Below, in pieces: positions 16,853 through 25,285 of a DNA stretch of 64,000 nucleotides. Source of the DNA: Catellatospora methionotrophica (GTDB lineage: Bacteria; Actinomycetota; Actinomycetes; Mycobacteriales; Micromonosporaceae). Numbering within the stretch: position 1 is the stretch's first letter; each line of letters opens with the position of its first letter. The stretch spans positions 1,054,001 to 1,118,000 of the forward strand of contig NZ_JAAOTJ010000001.1 in assembly GCF_011297335.1 (NCBI RefSeq), written 5' to 3'. The position numbers and the translations under genes are program-made. Below the pieces are notes generated by a model. The model was not told the origin of the DNA, did not search any database, and was given only the letters and a program-made list of their open reading frames with translations.

Positions 16853-18736
16853 TCATCCCACCTTCTGCGCGACCGGGTCGCTGTCGGGGTCGTCGGCGAA
16901 ACGTTCGGCCTGCAGGGCGAACATGGCCGCGTACCGGCCCCCGGCGGCGATGAGCTCGTCGTGGCTGCCCTGTTCGGCGACGCGGCCCTGGTCGAGCAGC
17001 ACGATCTGGTCGGCGAGCCGGACGCTGGACAGCCGGTGCGAGATGAGCAGGGTGGTGCGGCCGCGGGTCAGCTCGGCGAACCGGGCGAAGAACGCCGCCT
17101 CGGCGCGTACGTCGAGCGCGGCGGTGGGTTCGTCGAGGACCAGGACGGTGCTGCCGTGGTACAGGGCGAACATGGCGCGGGCGATGGCGATGCGCTGCCA
17201 CTGCCCGCCGGACAGGTCGACGCCGCCGTCGTAGGCCCGTGACAGCACCGTGTCCAGGCCCGCGGGCAGCGCGTCGAGGGCGTCGAGCAGCCCGGCGGCG
17301 TCGGCGGCGCGGCGTACGCCGGGGCGGTCGCCGAGGTGCTCGACCGCGCCGAAGCCGATGTTGGCCGCGGCGGACAGTTCGTAGCGGACGAAGTCCTGGA
17401 ACACCACGGCGATGCGCCGCTGCCAGTCACGAGCGGGCAGGTCGGCGATGTCGACGCCGTCGGCGCGGACCGTGCCGTCGCCGGGTGAGTACAGCCGGGC
17501 CAGGAGCTTGACCAAAGTGGTCTTGCCGGCCCCGTTGACGCCGACCAGGGCGGTGCACCGCCCGGCGGGGATGTGCAGGTCCAGGCCGTCGAAGACCGGT
17601 GCGGCGGCGCCGGGGTAGCCGAACCGCACCCCGGTGAAGTCGATCGCCGGGGCGGTGCCGGCCGGTGCCGTGCTCCGGCCGGTGTCGGCGGGTTCGGGGT
17701 GGCGGGCCATGGCCGTCTCGAACGCGGTGATGGCGGTCTCGGCGTTCATGCCGTACTGGGTCTGGGTGTCGGAGTCGGGATAGAACTCCCCCAGCCGGAT
17801 CAGCGCCATCACCGCCTGCAGCACCAGGGCGAGCCCGGCCAGGCCGTACGCGCCGTCGGCGGCCCGGATCCCGGCCAGGGCCAGCACGGCGGCGACCCCG
17901 AGCAGCCCGGCGGCGGTGTATGCCAGGTACGGGCGCAGGTAGATGCGGCGGCGTTCGGCCCACACCGGGGCCAGTGCGCGCCGGTAGACGTGCCGGTATC
18001 GTTCGGTCAGCCAGCCGGTCAGCCCGAACACGCGCAGTTCCTTGGCCGCGGCCGGGCCCATGGCCAGCCCGCGCAGGTAGCGGCTCTCGCGGCGGATCGC
18101 GGCGACGTCGCGGATCACGCGGGCGTAGCGGCGCAGGCCACCGCGCTGGCCGTGGCGGAACAGCAGGACGACCGCGAGCATCACCAGCGCCGCCCACGGC
18201 CCCAGCACCAGTGCGAGCACGACCGTGAACCCGGCGACCTGCGTGTACGGGCCGACGAGCGCTATCAGCCCGGCGTAGGCGGCACCCGGGGTGCGGAACG
18301 CGAACCGCAGCTCGTGGCTGGCCTCACCGAGTTCGTCGAGGACCGCCGGGTCCTCCAGCGGGGTGATCTCGCGGGTCGACAGCGACGCCTGGATGAGCCG
18401 GCGGTACATGTGCCCGTCGACGCGGCGGCTGAGCTGCTCGCCGACGGCTTTCTGCGCGGCTTCGGCCAGTTGCAGCGCGATCAGCGCGGCCCCCGCGGCG
18501 GCCAGCGGCCACCACACCCGCGACGGTGGGGCGGCGGCGTGCAGAACGGGTCCGATCTGCCCGACGGTGGTGCTGACAGCGATCGCGAACACGACGGGCA
18601 GCACGCCGCGGGCGACGCTGAGCGCCAGCCCGACGGCGGTCCAGGCGGTCCCGGCGGCGGGCAGCTGGCGCGCGATGCGCAGCCGGGCGGCGGCGGCCTC
18701 GCGCCACTGCCCGGCCGAGGTGGTGGGGGCGGTCAT
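16853..18736 (-). CDS. ABC exporter half-transporter, partner of the downstream unit
   Basis: At 627 aa it has the same layout as its neighbour: membrane region with about six helices (residues 25-330), then an ATPase with Walker A GVNGAGKTT, signature LSGGQWQR, Walker B VLVLDEPTAALD and switch ISHRLS. Both halves have canonical catalytic motifs, with small differences around the signature (LSGGQWQR against VSGGQWQQ), so a heterodimeric exporter is likely. It begins 4 bp after the sulfotransferase stop, which places it firmly in the operon. The likely cargo is the sulfated or unsulfated NRPS product. Confidence 0.9.
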   Translation of the reverse strand: MTAPTTSAGQWREAAAARLRIARQLPAAGTAWTAVGLALSVARGVLPVVFAIAVSTTVGQIGPVLHAAAPPSRVWWPLAAAGAALIALQLAEAAQKAVGEQLSRRVDGHMYRRLIQASLSTREITPLEDPAVLDELGEASHELRFAFRTPGAAYAGLIALVGPYTQVAGFTVVLALVLGPWAALVMLAVVLLFRHGQRGGLRRYARVIRDVAAIRRESRYLRGLAMGPAAAKELRVFGLTGWLTERYRHVYRRALAPVWAERRRIYLRPYLAYTAAGLLGVAAVLALAGIRAADGAYGLAGLALVLQAVMALIRLGEFYPDSDTQTQYGMNAETAITAFETAMARHPEPADTGRSTAPAGTAPAIDFTGVRFGYPGAAAPVFDGLDLHIPAGRCTALVGVNGAGKTTLVKLLARLYSPGDGTVRADGVDIADLPARDWQRRIAVVFQDFVRYELSAAANIGFGAVEHLGDRPGVRRAADAAGLLDALDALPAGLDTVLSRAYDGGVDLSGGQWQRIAIARAMFALYHGSTVLVLDEPTAALDVRAEAAFFARFAELTRGRTTLLISHRLSSVRLADQIVLLDQGRVAEQGSHDELIAAGGRYAAMFALQAERFADDPDSDPVAQKVG

Positions 18737-18740
18737 CGGG

Positions 18741-19715
18741 TCAGCCGAAGATCTCTTCTCGCAGCGGCGCGGGCAGGTCCAGTTCCCGCGCGCAGGAACG
18801 CACCGACTCCTGGTAGGAGGCGACGACCTCGGCGCTGTCGGCCACGGCCAGTTCCTCGTCGGTCAGGACGCTGACCTGCCGGTCGCGGAACCGGTACTCG
18901 TCGGCGTTGCCGTGCAGGCCGGGCACGACGTACGGCTCCGGCTCGACCGGGTGGTGGATCTTCGACTGGTCGGAGTTCAGGTCACCGGCCGCGCCCCAGC
19001 CGGTGAGCATCTGCGGACGGTACAGCCCGGCGATGCCGAGGCGGTCGAACAGCCGCGACACGGTCTGCTCGGGCGCGCGGCTGGACTCGTACGGGAAGTG
19101 CGTCACCGCCAGGCCCTGCGCGGCGGCGTAGTCGCGCATCAGGGCGTAGTTGAGGGTGCTGAGGGTGAAGTTCTCCACCACCCGCTTGCGCCCGATCTTG
19201 GCCTCCCACTTGGCCATCCACGAGTCCAGCGACGCGCGGGGCTGCCGGTCGAGGATCAGCAGCCGCAGCCGCTCGACCGGCCAGCCGGCTTCGATCAGGC
19301 AGCGGGCCGGGTTGAACAGCGCCTCGAACGGCACGTACGGTCCGGCCATCTCCTTGGCGAACAGCACCGGCTCGCCGTCGGGCAGCTTCCACGGCGAGCC
19401 TTCGCCGCCGGTGAGCACGAACCGGCCGATGGTCTTGACCGGCTGGTAGAACGCGGCGGCCCCGGCCATGCCGAACAGGTTCGTGACCGCGGTCGAACCG
19501 ACCCGGCAGCGCCCCCACCCGAGCACCAGCAGCGGGAAGTCGGCCGGGGCGCGGCCGGCGAACCCGTCGCGCAGGGTCCGCACGATCTGGGCGGTGACGT
19601 CGTCGACGGTGCTGGTGACGACCTGGTAGCGGCCGTCGGGCGGCAGCGGGGTGCTGTTCAGCGCGGGGTCACCGGCGGTGGCGAGCTGGTGCAGCAGCGG
19701 ATAGGGGTCGGTCAT
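18741..19715 (-). CDS. Sulfotransferase-family protein in the NRPS operon
   Basis: The 324-aa protein has a PAPS-binding-like P-loop near residue 70 (GWGRCRVGSTAVTNLFG), a central region rich in Arg and Trp, and a later Arg/Ser segment (YESSRAPEQTV) at the place of the 3'-phosphate site of sulfotransferases. It would transfer a sulfo group from PAPS to a hydroxyl or amine. A CAGGAGA site precedes its ATG, 24 bp after the NRPS stop, so it is co-transcribed with the NRPS and probably tailors that product. Sequence divergence from classical cytosolic sulfotransferases leaves the exact reaction open. Confidence 0.72.
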   Translation of the reverse strand: MTDPYPLLHQLATAGDPALNSTPLPPDGRYQVVTSTVDDVTAQIVRTLRDGFAGRAPADFPLLVLGWGRCRVGSTAVTNLFGMAGAAAFYQPVKTIGRFVLTGGEGSPWKLPDGEPVLFAKEMAGPYVPFEALFNPARCLIEAGWPVERLRLLILDRQPRASLDSWMAKWEAKIGRKRVVENFTLSTLNYALMRDYAAAQGLAVTHFPYESSRAPEQTVSRLFDRLGIAGLYRPQMLTGWGAAGDLNSDQSKIHHPVEPEPYVVPGLHGNADEYRFRDRQVSVLTDEELAVADSAEVVASYQESVRSCARELDLPAPLREEIFG

Positions 19716-19739
19716 CGGGTCTCCTGGCGGGTCGGGGGT

Positions 19740-22700
19740 TCAGCCGAGGTCAAGCAGAGTCGCGACGTCGGACAGCGCGACGGGGCGCAGCGCGGCCTCG
19801 CACAGCAGCGTCTCGACGCCGCGCAGGGCCCGCACGCAGGCGTCGGCGTCGACGCGGCGGGTGTCGGCCAGCAGGTGCAGGGCGCAGCCGCCGGGCAGGT
19901 ACGGCATGGCCAGGAAGAAGGTCATGTCGTGGCGGGCGACGGCGGCGATCTGCCGCACCGTGGTCTGCGCGGCCAGCGCGTCCAGGGCGGCCCGGTCGGG
20001 CCCGGCGGCCGCGACGTCGAAGTCGCGGCCCATCCGGGAGTCGTTGAAGTACACCGACATGTCGGCGTGCGCGCCCTCGGCCGCGATCAGCTCGTCGAGG
20101 GCCTGCGGCGGGTAGGTGGCGTGGAAGTAGGCCTCGGTGGAGTCGCGGTAGCAGCGCCGGATCGCGTCCTCGACGTCGCCGCCGACGACGTCGAAGACCA
20201 GCAGCGCGTTCTGGGCGATGCCGGTGGCCAGTTCCCGCTGCCGGGGGGTGTTGCGGTTACCGGCGATGAGCTTGACCACGGCCCGGTCCCGGCCGGTCAG
20301 CGCTGCCTGGATCAGCAGCGCCGCGGTCAGCACCACCGTCGACGACGACACCGCGGTCCGGCGGGCCAGCTCCGCCGCGGCGGCGGCGACGGCCGCGGAC
20401 TCCATGCGCCACGTGACCACCGGCAGCGGCCCGGCGTCACGGTCGGGGCCGTCGAAGATGCGCTCCGGCACCGCGGGCAGCTTCGCCCGCCAGTGGTCCA
20501 GGCACTGCCGCGCCCGGCGCGCCCCGGCCGGTGAGGCCTCGTAGGTCGCCTGGTCCAGCGGCTGCCAGCCGGGCGCGGGCAGGGCCCGTTCGGCCTCGAT
20601 GAGGGTGCGCAGCTCGCCCAGCAGCAGCTCCAGTGACCAGCCGTCCAGCGACACGTGCGAGGCGGCCACCGCCACGGCTTCGACGCCGCCGTCGACGCGC
20701 AGCAGCGCGAACCGGACCGGCCACTGCCGGTCCAGTGCGAACGCGGTGCCGGCCAGTTCGGCGGCCGCGGTGTCGGCGGCCTGGTCCAGCCGCGCGGCGG
20801 TGGTGTCGAGCAGCAGCGGCACGTACGCCCCGGCGCTGTGCTGGTGCTGGCGGGGCTCGTCGCTGAGCAGGGTCCGCAGGATCTGGTGGCGCGACACGAG
20901 CTGGGACCAGGCGGCGGTGACCCGCTCGACCGGGACCGGTGCGCCCAGCCGCAGCACCCGCTTGATGTTGAAGTCCTTGCTGGCTTCGCCGAACCACCGC
21001 ATCGGCCAGTACATGGCGGTCTGGCCCCAGGTCAGCGGAGCGGACGCGGCGGGCACGCCGGAGAACCGGGCCTGCACCGCGGCGTCGGAGGCCTGCGGAG
21101 CGGCCAGGCCGGGTGCGGTGGGCCGGTCCGCCGGGGTCACGGCGGCGGCTTGCGCGACGTCCTGGGCCGACTGGCCGTGCATCGCGGCGGCCAGGGAGCG
21201 CACCGTGCGACGGTCGAACAGGTCCGCGATGGCGACCGTCAGGCCCAGCTCCTCGTCCAGGCGGGTGACGACCTCGACGACCTGCATCGAGTCGCCGCCG
21301 AGCTCGAAGAAGTCGTCGTCGGCGCCGAGCCGGTCGACGCGCAGCACCGACGCGACCACGGCCGCGACCGCGGTCTGCAGGTCACCGGCCGGGGCGGCGT
21401 ACGCGGTGCTCAGCGCGGGCCGCACCGTCGGGGTGCCGGGCAGCCGCCGGGTGTCGACCTTGCCGTTCGGGGTCAGCGGATACTGCGCCACGTACAGGAA
21501 GCGGCTCGGGATGGACGCCTCGGGCAGCAGCCCGGCCGCGTGGGCGCGCAGTTGCGCCTCGCTGGGCGGTGTGTGCTCGTCGCTGCGCAGGTAGGCGACC
21601 AGGTGCAGGTCGTGGCCGTCGGGTTCGGCGATCACCACCGCCTCGGCGACGCCGGGGCAGCGGCGCAGCGCGTCCTCGACGGCGGGCGGCTCCACCCGCT
21701 GGCCACGGATCTTGACCTGCCGGTCGGCGCGACCGAGCACGTCCAGCACCCCGTCCGCGCCCATCCGCCCCAGGTCACCGGTGCGCAGCAGCCGCGCGCC
21801 GCCGCCGTCGGGGTGCGGGATCCACCGCTGGGCGGTCAGCACCGGCTGGCCGTGGTAGCCACGGCCGACGACGGCCCCACCCAGACAGATCTCCCCGGCC
21901 TGGCCCAGCGGCACCGCGACGCCCTGCTCGTCGACGATGTGCACCTCGGCGTTCGGGATCGGCGCGCCGACCGGCAGCCGCCGCCCGACGGTGCGGTCCG
22001 CGCCGATCCAGTACCAGGTCGCGCCGACGGTCTCGCTCATGCCGTAGTGGTTGCCGAACCCGGACCTGGGGCTGCCGGCGATCCACTTGTCGAACTCCGG
22101 TGTCAGATACAGCGGCTCGCTGCCGATCATCACCTGCCGCGCGAGGTCGTCGACCCCGCCGAGGGCGGTCATCGCCCGCACGTGCGACGGGGTCAGTTTC
22201 AGGAACCCGCACGGGGCCGCGCCGGTCAGCGCGATCAGGTCGTCGAACGCGACCGGCTCCGGCGCGACCTCCAGCTCCCAGTCGGCGACCAGCGCCGTGA
22301 ACAGCGTCATGACCGAACCGACGAAGTACAGCGGGGCGTGCAGCACGGCCCGTTCGCCCGGTGCGAACGCGAACTCCTCCGCGCACCAGCGCACGTAGTT
22401 GACCAGCTGGCGGTGGGTGCCGAGCACGCCCTTGGGCGCGCCGCTGGTGCCGGAGGTGTACATGATGAACGCCAGGTTCTCGGCCTGGCAGCCGCCGTCG
22501 CCCTCGTCGCCGACCACATCGGGCAGGTCGGTGACGTCCAGCACCGCCGCCGGGTAGCCGTCGGGTGCGCCACCCGCCGGGCCGGTCAGCAGCACCGGGT
22601 CGCCCGCGTCGGCCAGGATCCGCGCCCGGCGCGCGGCCGGGTCCACGACCGACAGCGGCAGGTACGCCGACCCGGCCGCCAGCACCCCCAGGATCGCCAC

Positions 22701-23162
22701 CACCGCGTCGACCGAACGGGGCAGCAGCACCGCGACCGGTGTCTCCGGTCCGGCGCCGTGGGCCCGCAGCACCCGCGCCGTGTGCCGGACCCGCGCCCGC
22801 AGCTCGCCCGCGGTGACCTCGACGCCCTGGCAGCGCACCGCGACCCGGCCGGGGTCGGCGGCCAGCGCCCGGTCGACGAGCACGTGCAGCGGGGTCCGGT
22901 CCAGCGGCGCGCGTGGCCCGGCCGCCACCGACAGGTCGGCGTCGACCGTGGCGTCGGCGCGGCGCGGATCGGGCGCCGGGCCGTCGCCGCCGCGCAGCGA
23001 CGCGGGGCGCAGGTCGGTCCACTGCTCGGCGATGTGCCGCGCGCACTGCTCGGCGGTGCCGGTGTACACCGGTGTCCAGCCGCCCGGCACGGCACGCTCG
23101 GCCGGCCACAGCGAGTACTGGTCCTCGCCGTTGACCACGGCGTGGTGGCGGTCCGCGCTCAC
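19740..23162 (-). CDS. NRPS with domains MbtH-A-PCP-C
   Basis: I place the start at the GTG at 23162, which overlaps the upstream TGA (GTGA); the protein is then 1140 aa. Residues 1-58 are a fused MbtH-like domain (NGEDQYSLWPAE). Residues 85-570 are an adenylation domain with A3 YTSGTSGAPKG, A5 NHYGMSETVG, A7 RTGDLGR and A10 NGKVDTR. The PCP has its Ser in GGDSMQ near residue 622. The C domain (about 705-1140) has SHVSLDG in place of HHxxxDG, so the second, catalytic His is kept. By hand alignment with GrsA the usual Asp235 of the binding pocket is replaced by a hydrophobic residue (HAPLYFVGS), which argues against an ordinary alpha-amino acid. A terminal C domain after A-PCP is uncommon and may pass the unit to an acceptor on another protein. 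Confidence 0.92.
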   Translation of the reverse strand: MSADRHHAVVNGEDQYSLWPAERAVPGGWTPVYTGTAEQCARHIAEQWTDLRPASLRGGDGPAPDPRRADATVDADLSVAAGPRAPLDRTPLHVLVDRALAADPGRVAVRCQGVEVTAGELRARVRHTARVLRAHGAGPETPVAVLLPRSVDAVVAILGVLAAGSAYLPLSVVDPAARRARILADAGDPVLLTGPAGGAPDGYPAAVLDVTDLPDVVGDEGDGGCQAENLAFIMYTSGTSGAPKGVLGTHRQLVNYVRWCAEEFAFAPGERAVLHAPLYFVGSVMTLFTALVADWELEVAPEPVAFDDLIALTGAAPCGFLKLTPSHVRAMTALGGVDDLARQVMIGSEPLYLTPEFDKWIAGSPRSGFGNHYGMSETVGATWYWIGADRTVGRRLPVGAPIPNAEVHIVDEQGVAVPLGQAGEICLGGAVVGRGYHGQPVLTAQRWIPHPDGGGARLLRTGDLGRMGADGVLDVLGRADRQVKIRGQRVEPPAVEDALRRCPGVAEAVVIAEPDGHDLHLVAYLRSDEHTPPSEAQLRAHAAGLLPEASIPSRFLYVAQYPLTPNGKVDTRRLPGTPTVRPALSTAYAAPAGDLQTAVAAVVASVLRVDRLGADDDFFELGGDSMQVVEVVTRLDEELGLTVAIADLFDRRTVRSLAAAMHGQSAQDVAQAAAVTPADRPTAPGLAAPQASDAAVQARFSGVPAASAPLTWGQTAMYWPMRWFGEASKDFNIKRVLRLGAPVPVERVTAAWSQLVSRHQILRTLLSDEPRQHQHSAGAYVPLLLDTTAARLDQAADTAAAELAGTAFALDRQWPVRFALLRVDGGVEAVAVAASHVSLDGWSLELLLGELRTLIEAERALPAPGWQPLDQATYEASPAGARRARQCLDHWRAKLPAVPERIFDGPDRDAGPLPVVTWRMESAAVAAAAAELARRTAVSSSTVVLTAALLIQAALTGRDRAVVKLIAGNRNTPRQRELATGIAQNALLVFDVVGGDVEDAIRRCYRDSTEAYFHATYPPQALDELIAAEGAHADMSVYFNDSRMGRDFDVAAAGPDRAALDALAAQTTVRQIAAVARHDMTFFLAMPYLPGGCALHLLADTRRVDADACVRALRGVETLLCEAALRPVALSDVATLLDLG

Positions 23163-24943
23163 GCGGGCACCCCGGCGCTGTCCTCGGCCAGTTCCAGCCG
23201 CTGGACCGGCTCGCGCCACGCCTCCTTGGCGTACCACTCGCCGCTGTAGGCCGTGATCGTCGGGGTCCAGCCGCCGTGCGCGTCGGCGTACGCGGCGATC
23301 TCCCGCCAGAACACGTCGACCAGCGCCGAGTAGCGGCACGCCACGCGCATGTCGGCCAGCGTGAACGGCGGCCCCTCCATGCGCACCAGCCGGATGTCGA
23401 ACGCGCCCCGGTACTGCCGCCCGCCGACCGTGAACGGCTGCTTCCACATCGCCGCACCGGGCGCGCGCAGCGTGTAGCGCACCCGGGCGGTGCTGTGGCC
23501 GCCGTGGCGCAGGTCGCCCCACTCGCCGATGTCGGGCACCAGCGGCGGGAAGAAGTAGTGCCGCTGGCGGGGCACCTCAACCCGGTCGAAGTTGCCGGGC
23601 ACGAAATGCCACCGGTTGTACATCATCCGCTGCGCGACCTGCCACAGGATGTCGGTGACGGCGGCGGCGGGCAGGTCGGCGGCCATCTGCGGGCTGGGCA
23701 GCACGCAGCAGAAGAAGTCCGGCTTCTTCAGCTCCGCCACGTCCTGGCCGTACTGCCCGGCGGGTCCGTCCAGCCGCGACAGGTCCCGGATGCCGCTGGA
23801 CATGCCGTAGTCGGCGCGGGCGTCGACGACCGCGCCGAGCACGATCCCCTCCAGGATCGCGCTCAGCTCGCGCTCGTCGCCGCCCGTGTGCGCGGCGCGC
23901 AGCGCGTCGGCGGTGGCCCGGCGCACCCACTCCCCGGCGTCGGCGTCGTCGTCGGCCAGGGCGGTGCTCGCCGGATACAGCGTCATCGGCAGGTCGTCCT
24001 GGACCCGCTGGTCGGGCTCCCACGGCATCAGGAACTCGTCCTTGGCGTAGGTCAGCCCGTTGACCCGCCGGTAGCGCATGTGCCCGCCCGCGTCGACGAG
24101 CCCGACGAGGTCCCCGGCGAGCGCGGCCAGTTCGGCCAGCGTCGCGGTGCTCAGCTGCCCGGTGGCCTGCTCGCCGAGGGCGCGCAGGTACGCCGCGCAG
24201 CGGGTGGTGAGCACCCGGCGCAGGCTGACGGCGCTGAGCTGGCGGCCGTTGAACTCCTCGAACCGGACCGCCCGCCCGGTGCGGAACAGCAGCTGGATCG
24301 CGGCGACGAACAGCCGCTCCTCCGGGCACCAGTCACCCGGCGCGCGTCCGCGCAGCGCGGGCAGGACCCCGTCCCGGATCAGGGTGCTGGAGCCGGAGTC
24401 GGAGCGGGAGAAGATCCGGCGTCCGATGTAGATCAGCACGGTCTCGACGCGTTCGACCCAGTCGATGACCTCCTCCAGCCGCTCGGCCAGCGTCCCGTCG
24501 GCGTTCCAGGAGTAGAGCATGTGGTCGAGTTCGTGGCGCTGGTGCTCCTCCTCGGCCTGGGTCGGCAGGCACTCCTCGTCGACCATCTCGATGATCCACT
24601 CAGGCAGTGCGAGTTCGGCGACCGTCTCGTCGGTGGGCAGGTCGCCTCGGGCGGGCTCGTGGACGGTCAGCTTGCCCAGCGGTGAGTGGGCGAGCACGAA
24701 CTGGGCCGGTGGCGCGTCGGCGCCCGGCGCGGTCAGGCGCAGCTGCTGGCGTCCGAGCAGGTGCCGGACGACGGCCTGCTCACGCAGGGTCAGTCCGTCG
24801 AACGCGGCGCGGAAGGGCACCTTGCCGGCCATGGTGAGCAGGCGCAGCACGGCCGCCTGGGCGCTGCCGCCGAACAGCGCGGCGGGATCGCGTACGTCGC
24901 GCAGCTCCTGGCTCCACTGGTCCAGTTTCGTGGTACGTCGCAC
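23159..24943 (-). CDS. Unknown 594-aa protein translationally coupled to the NRPS
   Basis: The GTG at 24943 follows GGAAGGCGGGAA and gives a 594-aa soluble protein; the longer upstream frame has no signal supporting it. I recognise no family. Visible features: an acidic/His stretch around residues 135-150 (EEEHQRHELDHMLYSW), a region RRIFSRSDSGSSTLIRD, a pair of Cys in PDFFCCVLPS, and a C-terminal part rich in aromatic residues (RHYFFPPLVPD, GEWGDLRHGGH, MWKQPFTVGG). There is no signal peptide or membrane helix. It is the first gene of the NRPS operon, and its stop overlaps the NRPS start by four bases, so a direct role in that pathway is likely, for example in making or modifying the activated unit. 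Confidence 0.72.
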   Translation of the reverse strand: MRRTTKLDQWSQELRDVRDPAALFGGSAQAAVLRLLTMAGKVPFRAAFDGLTLREQAVVRHLLGRQQLRLTAPGADAPPAQFVLAHSPLGKLTVHEPARGDLPTDETVAELALPEWIIEMVDEECLPTQAEEEHQRHELDHMLYSWNADGTLAERLEEVIDWVERVETVLIYIGRRIFSRSDSGSSTLIRDGVLPALRGRAPGDWCPEERLFVAAIQLLFRTGRAVRFEEFNGRQLSAVSLRRVLTTRCAAYLRALGEQATGQLSTATLAELAALAGDLVGLVDAGGHMRYRRVNGLTYAKDEFLMPWEPDQRVQDDLPMTLYPASTALADDDADAGEWVRRATADALRAAHTGGDERELSAILEGIVLGAVVDARADYGMSSGIRDLSRLDGPAGQYGQDVAELKKPDFFCCVLPSPQMAADLPAAAVTDILWQVAQRMMYNRWHFVPGNFDRVEVPRQRHYFFPPLVPDIGEWGDLRHGGHSTARVRYTLRAPGAAMWKQPFTVGGRQYRGAFDIRLVRMEGPPFTLADMRVACRYSALVDVFWREIAAYADAHGGWTPTITAYSGEWYAKEAWREPVQRLELAEDSAGVPA

Positions 24944-25119
24944 GTTCCCGCCTTCCGTCGCAGGGCAAGCCCGAAGCGGCGTACGCGGGACACCTGCTCG
25001 CACGACGACGGCCACCGGCGGCGCGGTGACAGCAGAGGGCGCGCGGCGACCGGCAGCCGACCTTGAGGTGGAGTTCCGTGACCTGGCCACGGCAAAGGAG
25101 ACGACGCGCCACCCCGATG

Positions 25120-25133
25120 TGGGAGCGCTCCCC
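25120..25133. promoter_or_regulatory. LacI/CebR-like operator TGGGAGCGCTCCCC
   Basis: This is the second exact copy of the core TGGGAGCGCTCCC in the window. It lies 177 bp upstream of the unknown protein that heads the NRPS operon and 153 bp upstream of the M23 peptidase gene, so it could control either direction. It matches the CebR-type operator (TGGGAGCGCTCCCA, from memory) at 13 of 14 positions. Confidence 0.6.
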
Positions 25134-25161
25134 GACAAAGAAGTATCACCGACGTCTATAG

Positions 25162-25184
25162 ATCTGTCAATATCGTTAACAGAT
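25162..25184. promoter_or_regulatory. Inverted repeat ATCTGT-N11-ACAGAT in AT-rich DNA
   Basis: Six-base arms flank an 11-bp AT-rich centre in the divergent intergenic region. The arm length and spacing suit a dimeric regulator. No regulator can be assigned. Confidence 0.4.
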
Positions 25185-25285
25185 TATTTCCACTTTGGAT
25201 GATCGCCGCCACCCGATCCGGTATGTACGCGCGTTGTACGCGACCGTTGCTACCTTCACCGACCACACCCTCAAGGAGATGGTCG

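Larger units (their letters stand above)
24944..25285. other. Divergent control region between the NRPS operon and the M23 peptidase gene
   Basis: This 342-bp region separates the minus-strand NRPS operon from the plus-strand M23 peptidase gene. The half near the NRPS operon is G+C-rich, while 25139-25200 is notably AT-rich and probably contains promoter elements. It carries a LacI/CebR-like palindrome and an ATCTGT/ACAGAT inverted repeat, listed separately. No gene is supported here. Confidence 0.6.

Noticed and set aside
25199-25285. N-terminal extension of the M23 peptidase ORF
   Set aside because: The ATG at 25286 has an AAGGAG site and begins a proper signal peptide; the extension would bury the signal.
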